From Methanobacterium spitsbergense (GTDB lineage: Archaea; Methanobacteriota; Methanobacteria; Methanobacteriales; Methanobacteriaceae): a stretch of DNA of 64,000 bases. Location of the stretch: contig NZ_JAIOUQ010000003.1 in NCBI RefSeq assembly GCF_019931065.1, positions 62,001 through 126,000 of the forward strand, given 5' to 3'. A program made the position numbers and the translations under genes. A model generated the notes under the pieces. The model had not been told where the DNA came from. It saw only the letters and a list, made by a program, of their open reading frames with translations, and did not search any database. Shown here one piece after another: positions 56,931-64,000 of this stretch. How positions within the stretch are numbered: the first letter of the stretch is position 1; the number at the start of each line of letters is the position of its first letter.

Positions 56931-58007
56931 ATGAAAACAAATATTTGTATAGATGATATTAAGATTAAAAAAGATAAACATACCACGGTATTTTACAGAG
57001 ATAATGGGTTTCAGACCATTGGAAATTCTACAATTGGAAATGGAATTGGATATGTGAAGTCAATTGTATATCATGGAATGGAAAATCGAGAACAACCTCT
57101 TCCCTATACTTTGGGTGAAGTTAATGATGAAGAAATTTTTAAAGAAAAAAATAAATATTTAAATGCAATTTTTGAGTTTAATGAAGTTGAAAAACCTCTT
57201 GCTGCAATATTAAGCCCCATAAATAAGATTAACTTTGAAGCTGTAAACACAACTAATATTACAGCACTTGTAAATGTGTATCCCGGAAGTAAATTGTTTT
57301 TAAGTATTCTATTATTTGTAAACTATGACCTTGATTCAAAAACTCTTGTAAGAATTTTAAAATCCACAATCGACTCTAAATCTGCAGCTTTATGGGATAT
57401 GGGTGTTATAAATCATTTTTCATTTGATCCACTTGATCTTGAGGATAATGAATCAATTATTATAGCATCTACTGGTTCTGCAGAAGTTGTATCTCCTGAA
57501 TTAGTTAATGAACTGGTTAAAGATGTGCAAATAAATGTTAGACAAGCAGTTAAAAACGCTTTGAGTCATAATGGTTATCCAAAAGATGTTGTAGAATATA
57601 TGAAGGATGTAGGTGTAGAGGTTGATGACCTTGTAGATGCAGGTATGGAACTGGTTGTAGGTGTTGAAGAAACACCAGAAATCAGTGAAAAACTTAGAAA
57701 ACAAATTTATCATTCTCTAGAGGATCTTAACGTGGTATCATTCATAATTGCAGGTATCAGGCTTGAAGAAGACTATGAAAAACATAGGGTTCTTGGAGTT
57801 GATGTTGATGATGATCCTGCATATCTATATTCAGATGAGGTTTTTGGAATGTCAGTTGCAAATCAAATAGCCGGTACTAAGGCAATTTTCAACTTTAAAA
57901 GATATGATGAGGCTAAACCCGGAATTATTAGTAAATTAGGTCCTGTTCTTGATGATGTATTCGCAGGTCTTGTTGCGGGATGTATGTCGAAAATATTTGA
58001 AGTTTAA
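56931..58007 (+). CDS. cbiS: Bifunctional adenosylcobinamide amidohydrolase / alpha-ribazole phosphatase CbiS
   Basis: A two-domain corrinoid enzyme. The N-terminal about 200 residues ([50 protein letters not shown]) match CbiZ, which cleaves the adenosylcobinamide side chain. The C-terminal about 150 residues ([19 protein letters not shown], the [16 protein letters not shown] end) match the PgpA-like alpha-ribazole phosphatase. Fusion of both is the CbiS arrangement described in methanogens. cobS starts 14 bases after the stop, so it works in salvage and nucleotide-loop assembly. Confidence 0.85.
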   Translation: MKTNICIDDIKIKKDKHTTVFYRDNGFQTIGNSTIGNGIGYVKSIVYHGMENREQPLPYTLGEVNDEEIFKEKNKYLNAIFEFNEVEKPLAAILSPINKINFEAVNTTNITALVNVYPGSKLFLSILLFVNYDLDSKTLVRILKSTIDSKSAALWDMGVINHFSFDPLDLEDNESIIIASTGSAEVVSPELVNELVKDVQINVRQAVKNALSHNGYPKDVVEYMKDVGVEVDDLVDAGMELVVGVEETPEISEKLRKQIYHSLEDLNVVSFIIAGIRLEEDYEKHRVLGVDVDDDPAYLYSDEVFGMSVANQIAGTKAIFNFKRYDEAKPGIISKLGPVLDDVFAGLVAGCMSKIFEV

Positions 58008-58021
58008 ATTGGAGGATAATC

Positions 58022-58810
58022 ATGTCAATATTAAATGATCAGAATGATGAATCCAAAAAAGAAGGAAGTAAGATAAATGGTTTCTTTGGTTTGATATCCT
58101 TCTCAACAATAATCCCGCTTAATATTCATACAAGCATCAAGGAAATGGCAACTTACACGTGGGCTTGGCCAATAATTGGTGCAGCTATTGGAATAATTGT
58201 TGGTGCCTTTGGATTTTTACTTGTTGATCTGATGCATCTACCCCAATTGATAGCAGCAGCAATGATTTATAGTTTTTCAATTTGGTTCACTGGCTTCCAT
58301 CATCTTGATGGCCTAATAGACTTTGGAGATGGGATGATGGTCCATGGAACCCCTGAAAAAAAAATAGATGTCATGAGGGACAAACGAATTGGTACAGGAG
58401 GTATGGCTTATCTTCTGATTGTAGGTCTTATCACATTTACAGCAATAGCATCAATTCCCATAGGATTTATTTTCTATATAATTCTTATTTCAGAAATTGC
58501 TGCAAAAATGGGAATTGTTAGCTGTGCAACATTTTCTAAACCATTCCCCAATGGTACTGGAAAATATTTCATTGAAGCAATGAACAAGAAACTTTTATTC
58601 TTATCATTTATTCTAACATCCACAATTGGATTTCTTGTGTTTAATACAGTAGGGATAATTGGAGTAGTGATGGGTATTTTATCAGGTGTTTTAATTGCAT
58701 TAATTGCAAAGAAAAACTTTAAATGGGCTACAGGAGATGTTTTAGGTACATCAAATGAAGTTGCAAGGATGTTAGCACTTTTGATCATGGTGGCGATGTT
58801 TACAATCTGA
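58022..58810 (+). CDS. cobS: Adenosylcobinamide-GDP ribazoletransferase
   Basis: Last joining step of cobamide synthesis: adds alpha-ribazole (phosphate) to adenosylcobinamide-GDP at the membrane. 262 residues with several membrane helices. The active-site block GFHHLDGLIDFGDGMM with its acidic residues and the following RDKRIGTGGMAYLLIVG are typical. It follows cbiS with GGAGGAT upstream; the two form one operon. Confidence 0.92.
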   Translation: MSILNDQNDESKKEGSKINGFFGLISFSTIIPLNIHTSIKEMATYTWAWPIIGAAIGIIVGAFGFLLVDLMHLPQLIAAAMIYSFSIWFTGFHHLDGLIDFGDGMMVHGTPEKKIDVMRDKRIGTGGMAYLLIVGLITFTAIASIPIGFIFYIILISEIAAKMGIVSCATFSKPFPNGTGKYFIEAMNKKLLFLSFILTSTIGFLVFNTVGIIGVVMGILSGVLIALIAKKNFKWATGDVLGTSNEVARMLALLIMVAMFTI

Positions 58811-58920
58811 TTTTATTTAAGTTTTTAAATCAGAGTAGTATACTCCTAAAATATTTCAAGTTAATATTTGTCTATATTTATAAAAATGCATAATTTTATG
58901 ATTTCAAGGGATGGTAAAAA

Positions 58921-59475
58921 ATGAAGGTTAATGTTTTAAGACTAGATCACAGGAGGGTCAGGGATGCCAGAATAACAACTCATGTTTGTTTGACAGCAAG
59001 GGCATTTGGGGCTTCTAAAGTTATATTAAGCGGAGATCAAGATAAAAAAATAATGGAAAATGTTAGAGATGTTGTAAAACGTTGGGGTGGGAACTTCGAA
59101 ATAGATTACTGCAAAAGATGGGATAAATTCATAGATGAATGGAAACGAAATGGCGGAGAAGTAATTCATCTCACAATGTATGGTGAAGCTGTTCAAAATA
59201 TCACTGGCATAATACGAGAATCAACAAAGGACAAACTGGTTGTTGTGGGAGGTTCACGGGTTCCTTCAAAGGTTTACCAAGAATCAGATTGGAATGTTTC
59301 TGTAACCAATCAGCCACACTCAGAGGTTGCAGCTCTTTCTATATTCTTACATACACTATTTGATGGGAAAGAATATGAAATAGACTTTAAAAACAGTGAA
59401 TTAAAGATTATTCCCACTGCACATGGTAAAAAGGTATTAACAAAATATAAAAATTCTGAGATTGATGATCAATAG
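58921..59475 (+). CDS. tRNA (cytidine(56)-2'-O)-methyltransferase
   Basis: Archaeal SPOUT methyltransferase aTrm56 that methylates the 2'-OH of C56 in the T loop of tRNAs. 184 residues, the usual length. Typical segments are RLDHRRVRDARITTHVCLTARAFGA, the EVIHLTMYGEAVQNI motif, the SAM-binding knot KLVVVGGSRVPSKVYQ, and WNVSVTNQPHSEVAALSIFL. GGGATGG precedes the ATG. Downstream is a convergent sugar dehydrogenase gene. Confidence 0.93.
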   Translation: MKVNVLRLDHRRVRDARITTHVCLTARAFGASKVILSGDQDKKIMENVRDVVKRWGGNFEIDYCKRWDKFIDEWKRNGGEVIHLTMYGEAVQNITGIIRESTKDKLVVVGGSRVPSKVYQESDWNVSVTNQPHSEVAALSIFLHTLFDGKEYEIDFKNSELKIIPTAHGKKVLTKYKNSEIDDQ

Positions 59476-59495
59476 TTTAAAACTCGGACTACCCG

Positions 59496-60533
59496 TCAGT
59501 TAACTTTGATCCTTATGATTTTATCGTCTCCAATTTGAGGAATACCTCTTCCATCCCTATTGGAAGTGCAGATATAGATGTATCCATCATGCACAACTGC
59601 ATCCCGAATTCTTCCTAATTGGGTAAACAGTGCATTTTGTCCAATGATACTTGTGCCATTATTTGAAAGACTTATCTCCCTTAATTGAGAACCTCTGAGC
59701 CCTGCAACATATAGTTTGTTATTGTAAAAAGCAATTCCCGATGGTGCAAGCGTCATATCAGTATAAACATACAAAGGTGTTTGTATTCCCTGTGCAGTTT
59801 CATTTCCCTGATAATTTGGCCAACCATAATTACCTCCGCTAATCAAGATGTTAATTTCATCATTCTGTATGTCTCCATGTTCTGATTCATACAAAATTCC
59901 ATTACTAGGATTCCATGCAAGCCCCTGTGGATCTCTGTTGCCATAGGTATACACAAAATTATTGAATGGATTATCTGAAGGAACTGTACCATCCTTATTT
60001 ATTCTCAAAATCTTTCCAGAAAGGGAATTTAAATCCTGTGCAGAAGTTCTATTGTTAGCATCCCCTGTTGTAATGTATAGTTTTCCATCGGGCCCGAACT
60101 TTATTCTCCCACCGTTATGTATCGAACCTGATGGAATTCTATCGATTAATACTGTTTCATTTTGAAGTTGATCATTTAAAACAAATCTTGAAACCCTATT
60201 TCCATTATTAGAGGTATAAAAAAGATATACATATCTATTCTGAGAAAATTGAGGGTCAACAGCTATACCTAATAATCCAGATTCACCATTGGCAGTCACA
60301 TTTATGTTACCAATATTTTCTACACCATTATCCATTAAAAGACTCACATTTCCGCCCCTCTGAGTGAATATCATTGTGTTATTTGGCAAAAAGTCCATTG
60401 CCCAAGGTATGTCCAGATTATCTGCAACTACCTCTGATTGAAATCCCGTTTGCGTGACTGGTTTAGGTAAGATGAGTATAATTAACACGGCGAAAATTAT
60501 TATTAATGGTATTATAAGCAATTTTTTGTTCAT
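59496..60533 (-). CDS. PQQ-type soluble sugar dehydrogenase-like beta-propeller, secreted
   Basis: A 345-residue protein with an N-terminal signal-anchor (LLIIPLIIIFAVLIILILPKP) and a six-bladed propeller. Blade motifs such as IPWAMDFLPNNTMIFTQRGG, GLLGIAVDPQF, SGSIHNGGRIKFGPDGKLY, YTYGNRDPQGLAWNP and GGNYGWPNYQGN match soluble aldose dehydrogenases. The two calcium/PQQ-binding loop regions are present, but PQQ synthesis genes are not visible and PQQ is unlikely in a methanogen, so the true cofactor and substrate are uncertain. Located outside the membrane. Confidence 0.7.
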   Translation of the reverse strand: MNKKLLIIPLIIIFAVLIILILPKPVTQTGFQSEVVADNLDIPWAMDFLPNNTMIFTQRGGNVSLLMDNGVENIGNINVTANGESGLLGIAVDPQFSQNRYVYLFYTSNNGNRVSRFVLNDQLQNETVLIDRIPSGSIHNGGRIKFGPDGKLYITTGDANNRTSAQDLNSLSGKILRINKDGTVPSDNPFNNFVYTYGNRDPQGLAWNPSNGILYESEHGDIQNDEINILISGGNYGWPNYQGNETAQGIQTPLYVYTDMTLAPSGIAFYNNKLYVAGLRGSQLREISLSNNGTSIIGQNALFTQLGRIRDAVVHDGYIYICTSNRDGRGIPQIGDDKIIRIKVN

Positions 60534-60743
60534 ATTATCCCAGAATAATCCTTAAAATTATTCAAATCAGATAATATTATATTGTAGTTTTTTATACTTC
60601 AAATTTTTGTAAGAATATAATTGAAATAGAAGATATAATTTGGATACTGAATAAATACAATATCATTACATTAAATCGATTGGAAACTTATAACCCCGAA
60701 TTAATTAAAGGGTTACTATACTAATATTGAAGGAGAAATTTCT

Positions 60744-61385
60744 ATGATACTAAAACATATTGAGCATCTACTTGTACAGGATCAACTTACAACAATAAGA
60801 AGATCAGGAATAAGTAGCACAGATTTTAGGGCAGGTATGATCGAAATTGGCAGATTAATGAGTTATGTTTTCGCAGACACTCTTGAAAAAGAAAAATTAA
60901 CCGTTAAAACACCTTTAGGAATATCTGAAGGTATTAAAATTAAAGATAAAAAAGATATCGTTGTTATAAATGTTCTTAGAGCTGCAATTCCACTTGTAGA
61001 TGGAATATTGAGAGTTTTTACCGAATCTAAGTGTGGAGTAGTAGGTGCATGGCGTGAAGATATTCCTCCATTTAAAGTAAACTTAAATTATGCAAGAATC
61101 CCACCTGTTGAGAATAAAATTGTTATAATTGCTGATCCAATGCTTGCCACAGGCAATACACTTAATGCAATTTTGAATGAAATAAAAAATCAGGGTATTC
61201 CAAAAAGAATTATACTATTTAATGTGATAGCATCTGGAGAAGGAATAGAAAAAGTTTCAAGACACCACAATGACCTAGAGATTTATACTTGTGCCATTGA
61301 CAATGAAGTTAACAGTGATGGATATATAGTCCCTGGACTTGGAGATGCTGGAGATATCTCTTTTGGAAAACCCCATGAAAAATAA
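60744..61385 (+). CDS. upp: Uracil phosphoribosyltransferase
   Basis: Salvages uracil to UMP with PRPP. 213 residues. The features are the RSGISSTDFRAGMIEIGRLM N-terminus, the conserved VINVLRAAIPLVDGILRVF helix, the PRPP loop IIADPMLATGNTLNA and the uracil-binding end YIVPGLGDAGDISFG. AAGGAGAAATTT precedes the ATG. Potentially supplied with uracil by the deaminase at 54157-54615. Confidence 0.95.
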   Translation: MILKHIEHLLVQDQLTTIRRSGISSTDFRAGMIEIGRLMSYVFADTLEKEKLTVKTPLGISEGIKIKDKKDIVVINVLRAAIPLVDGILRVFTESKCGVVGAWREDIPPFKVNLNYARIPPVENKIVIIADPMLATGNTLNAILNEIKNQGIPKRIILFNVIASGEGIEKVSRHHNDLEIYTCAIDNEVNSDGYIVPGLGDAGDISFGKPHEK

Positions 61386-61420
61386 AAATTTCCGTTTATT
61401 AGTAATATAATCTAAAAAAT

Positions 61421-61945
61421 TTAGTAGATAGCCTTAGCATGGGCAGCTGCAACTATACAGGGTATACCACGTACTTCTAATAAATGAATGGCTTCCATAC
61501 CCTCATTTTCAAATGCAACAACCTTCCTTGAAATTACTCTGCTTGATAAAAGTGCTGCTGCGGGAGGAGTAACAGCAAAAATTGATTCATATTTATCTAA
61601 TAACTTAACTGTGCTATCTCCAAGTGATCCCTTCCCTATATGTATTTTAACACCTGATTTAGCAAGACACGGTATGCTCTCTTCAATCTCTTCTTTATTA
61701 CTTGTTGTGGGTGAAATACCTGCATCGCTGACAGCAGTGTGCATAATAACAGATCCTTCAAGATCATCAAAACACTGCCCTCTCTTTATAGAATCAACCA
61801 GTTTAGGAAGAACAGCATCCCTACCTGTTAAAATTGTACCATATACCTCTATCTTATCCCCAACATGTAAATCTTGAACTATTTGAGAGTTTATTGGAGT
61901 ACAGATTCGTTTTATATGTCTGATCTCATTATTTTTCTCTGTCAA
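61421..61945 (-). CDS. Fumarate hydratase beta subunit (class I, C-terminal domain)
   Basis: Swivelling domain of two-subunit fumarase or tartrate dehydratase, 174 residues. Typical elements: KIEVYGTILTGRDAVLPKLV, the SVIMHTAVSDAG..PTTSNK motif, HIGKGSL and SILAVTP-like IFAVTPPAAALL, ending MEAIHLLEVRGIPCIVAA. TTG is the start, with GGAG about nine bases upstream. It is downstream of mfnA in the same direction. Its alpha partner could be the divergent gene at 17499-18359, but an alpha gene outside the window cannot be excluded. Confidence 0.85.
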   Translation of the reverse strand: MTEKNNEIRHIKRICTPINSQIVQDLHVGDKIEVYGTILTGRDAVLPKLVDSIKRGQCFDDLEGSVIMHTAVSDAGISPTTSNKEEIEESIPCLAKSGVKIHIGKGSLGDSTVKLLDKYESIFAVTPPAAALLSSRVISRKVVAFENEGMEAIHLLEVRGIPCIVAAAHAKAIY

Positions 61946-61963
61946 CTACAAAAACTCCGTTAA

Positions 61964-63127
61964 TTATAAATTCAAGCTCTTAAGATCTTCTATAAATGCT
62001 TTTACATGTTTTTCTTTGATGTGGGGCATTACTATAACCCTTATGGCACGTGGATATGACGATTTGGAAACAGCCCATCCTAAATTTTCAAGCCTTCTAG
62101 CCAGTTCATCAACAGATATGTCCTTTGATTTAAAAGCAACAATGTTTAACTGAGGTTCTGTCACCATTTCAAATCCGGATTCGATAATACCTTCATATAA
62201 AAGCTTGGTTATTTCCATACATTGGTTTGAAACCTTCTTGTAACCTTCTCTTCCAAGATATTTCATAAGAGCCCATGTAGCAGCTGTTGAAGCACCCGTT
62301 CTAGTTCCTACAATGGTGGACTGCCTATCTTCTGTAAGATATGGCGTTTCAATGCTCATTGCATCCAGATACTTTTTCTCACGAAAAAGAATTCCACCAG
62401 TTGGTATTGGTGCAAGCCCCATTTTATGAGGATCTATTGTTATTGAACATACCCCTTTGAGTTTAAAATCAAATTTAGGAAATTCATAACCAATTTCAGT
62501 TAAAAATGGAATAGAATATCCTCCAAATGCCGCATCAACATGAAGGTAAATATTATTTTCAAGACAAATATTTGATATATCTTCAACAGGATCAACTTTA
62601 CCCAATTCAGTTGTTCCTGCAACAGCCACTACTGCAACAGTGTTCTTAGATAACATTTCCTCAATAGAATTAACATCCACCTTGTAGTTACTATCAAGTT
62701 TTGCTTCCATAATATTCAAACAAAGCATGTCTGCTGCTTTTTTAAAAGAAAAATGTGCAGATTTAGGAACTATTATTTCAGGATCCTTTATTCCGGGATT
62801 TTCTAGTTTAGCAGAATTTCTGGCAGCTCTCATTGCCATTATATTTGCTTCTGTTCCGCCAGTTATTATGTGACCATGAATATCTTGTTTACCCAAAAGA
62901 TCGCCTAACAAAGTTATAACTTCATCTTCCATGGCTTTAGTTCCTTTAAAAAGACCAGGATCTCCTAAATTAGACTCCAAAAACATTTGATATGCCCTCA
63001 AGCCTACAGGATGGGGGCATGTACACATTGAGCCGAGTATTTTACCTGAACGATGTGTCATATCCTTCTTTTTAAACTCTTTAAGTTGCCTGAAAACTTC
63101 TGTTTTTGATATTCCCTTATCTTCCAT
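61964..63127 (-). CDS. mfnA: L-tyrosine decarboxylase
   Basis: PLP enzyme making tyramine from tyrosine, the first step to the aminomethylfuran-linked tyramine of methanofuran (some archaeal members also decarboxylate aspartate for pantothenate). 387 residues. [19 protein letters not shown] contacts the cofactor, [13 protein letters not shown] precedes the PLP-binding Lys235 in [13 protein letters not shown], and the C-terminal domain is complete. No strong Shine-Dalgarno site. The fumarase beta gene follows after 18 bases. Confidence 0.9.
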   Translation of the reverse strand: MEDKGISKTEVFRQLKEFKKKDMTHRSGKILGSMCTCPHPVGLRAYQMFLESNLGDPGLFKGTKAMEDEVITLLGDLLGKQDIHGHIITGGTEANIMAMRAARNSAKLENPGIKDPEIIVPKSAHFSFKKAADMLCLNIMEAKLDSNYKVDVNSIEEMLSKNTVAVVAVAGTTELGKVDPVEDISNICLENNIYLHVDAAFGGYSIPFLTEIGYEFPKFDFKLKGVCSITIDPHKMGLAPIPTGGILFREKKYLDAMSIETPYLTEDRQSTIVGTRTGASTAATWALMKYLGREGYKKVSNQCMEITKLLYEGIIESGFEMVTEPQLNIVAFKSKDISVDELARRLENLGWAVSKSSYPRAIRVIVMPHIKEKHVKAFIEDLKSLNL

Positions 63128-63223
63128 GGTTACCCCTGAAAATATGTGAAAATAATAATATCTTTAAATTTCAAATCTAAAATAAAAAAAAATATTGGAG
63201 TAGTTACTCCTTAATTTAAAATT

Positions 63224-64000
63224 CTACTCTTGCAAGACTTTTCTTGCTGCTTTGAGTACTAGCTTCTTTTCAACTCTTGCAACAACTTCTCTAACAGTTG
63301 CAACAGCATCTGTATTGGCAGATACACTTGTAATTCCAAGTTCTACCAGTTGTTCAACAATGTCAGGCATGCTTCCTGCTTGCCCACATATGCTTGTTTT
63401 AACACCTGCTTTGTTACACTCCTTGATTACCATTGCAATTAACTTCATAACTGCAGGATGTCTCTCAGAATAAAGTCCCGCCACGTTTTCATTGTTACGA
63501 TCTATTGCAAGTGTGTATTGTGTTAAATCGTTTGTTCCGAAACTAACAAAATCAATTCCCTCAGCAATGAAGTCTTCAATTGTTAGAGCAGCTCCGGGAG
63601 TTTCAACCATTATACCCCATTCTATATTCTTTTGAGGTTTCAATCCAACTTCTCTTGCTATTTTCTTGGCTTCCTTAAGCTCATCTGGATGTTGAACCAA
63701 TGGAAGCATAACACCTATGTTGGTATATCCCTCTTCATGGAGTTTTTTTATTGCTTTAAACTCAGCTTTCAATATTTCAGGTTCATCTAGTTCCCTTCTA
63801 ATACCCCTCCAACCCAACATAGGATTGTGTTCGTATGGTTCATTTTCTCCACCATCAAGCGACTTAAATTCATCAGTAGGAGCATCTAATGTTCTGTACC
63901 ATACTGTTTTGGGATAAAATGCATCTGCAACCTTTAAAATATTTTCAACAAGAGCTTTGACAAGTTCTTCTTCCCTACCTTCAATAATGAACTTTTTAGG
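63224..64000 (-). CDS. ppsA: Phosphoenolpyruvate synthase, C-terminal part (5' end outside window)
   Basis: The frame is open from the right edge of the window, so this is the C-terminal 258 residues of a much larger enzyme that makes PEP from pyruvate, ATP and water. The PEP-utilising TIM-barrel is clear: NPMLGWRGIRRELDEPE, the KNIEWGIMVETPGAALTIEDFI block, SFGTNDLTQYTLAIDRNN and the catalytic Cys in KTSICGQAGS. The ATG at 63820 inside the frame is not the start. The upstream frame continues with WYRTLDAPTDEFKSL. Confidence 0.93.
   Translation of the reverse strand, partial: PKKFIIEGREEELVKALVENILKVADAFYPKTVWYRTLDAPTDEFKSLDGGENEPYEHNPMLGWRGIRRELDEPEILKAEFKAIKKLHEEGYTNIGVMLPLVQHPDELKEAKKIAREVGLKPQKNIEWGIMVETPGAALTIEDFIAEGIDFVSFGTNDLTQYTLAIDRNNENVAGLYSERHPAVMKLIAMVIKECNKAGVKTSICGQAGSMPDIVEQLVELGITSVSANTDAVATVREVVARVEKKLVLKAARKVLQE

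Overview
The window looks like a chromosomal segment of a hydrogenotrophic methanogen of the order Methanobacteriales, most likely a mesophilic Methanobacterium-type genome. The evidence is an AT-rich sequence (about one third G+C by eye), GGTGAT/GGAGG ribosome-binding sites, many TTG and GTG starts, and archaeal information genes (TiaS, aTrm56, Thg1-like, UPF0216, roadblock). It also carries an A-type ATP synthase operon with a duplicated proteolipid, and coenzyme genes typical of methanogens: MfnA for methanofuran, a CofA-type lactaldehyde dehydrogenase, CbiS/CobS, and biotin-dependent PycB.

Layout. 1-0.7 kb: end of a type IV pilus/secretion membrane platform gene and a class III signal-peptide pilin-like protein. 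0.8-10.6 kb: mostly housekeeping and conserved genes (lactaldehyde dehydrogenase, RNase J-like MBL protein, tRNA-binding protein, PRC-barrel, NadX, Thg1-like, JAMM protease, SerA, YbjQ). 10.9-12.7 kb: an intact flavodoxin, then a decayed EFR1-type flavodoxin/ferredoxin gene and further decayed sequence. 12.7-15.0 kb: an HTH regulator and tiaS, divergent, with overlapping palindromic Shine-Dalgarno sites. 15.1-19.2 kb: an unusual four-gene set (MmgE/PrpD, a U32-like TIM-barrel protein, a divergent fumarase-alpha-like protein, citryl-CoA lyase). 19.3-28.5 kb: ATP synthase operon ahaHIKECFABD plus one conserved hypothetical gene. 28.6-30.1 kb: small lineage-specific proteins and UPF0216. 30.1-32.7 kb: ATP-grasp ligase, tRNA-Gln(TTG), and a Cas4-like nuclease paired with a coiled-coil protein. 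32.9-46 kb: an accessory-looking region with a UbiA enzyme, an orphan sensor kinase, a methyltransferase, a DrrAB-like ABC exporter, an MBL-rhodanese protein, TspO, AlkD, a GyrI-like protein, a broken PadR regulator and small membrane or secreted proteins. 46-51 kb: inositol-phosphate synthase, a GT-C-like membrane protein and pycB, whose stop codon lies in the end of a decayed IS200/IS605 tnpB element. 51.5-64 kb: roadblock, QueC, LarC, cytosine deaminase, zinc-ribbon proteins, an FAD oxidoreductase, CbiS-CobS, aTrm56, PQQ-type sugar dehydrogenase, Upp, fumarase beta, MfnA and the C-terminal part of PpsA.

How the genes fit together: PycB, PpsA, the fumarase subunits and citryl-CoA lyase belong to C3/C4/C6 acid interconversion around the incomplete reductive TCA pathway. 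NadX, SerA and MfnA feed amino-acid and cofactor synthesis. QueC, TiaS, aTrm56 and Thg1-like act on tRNA. No CRISPR array, rRNA or prophage was seen. The most unusual items are the PrpD/fumarase-like/citryl-CoA lyase set, the CRISPR-free Cas4-like/coiled-coil pair, several decayed genes, and several perfect palindromes in front of genes.
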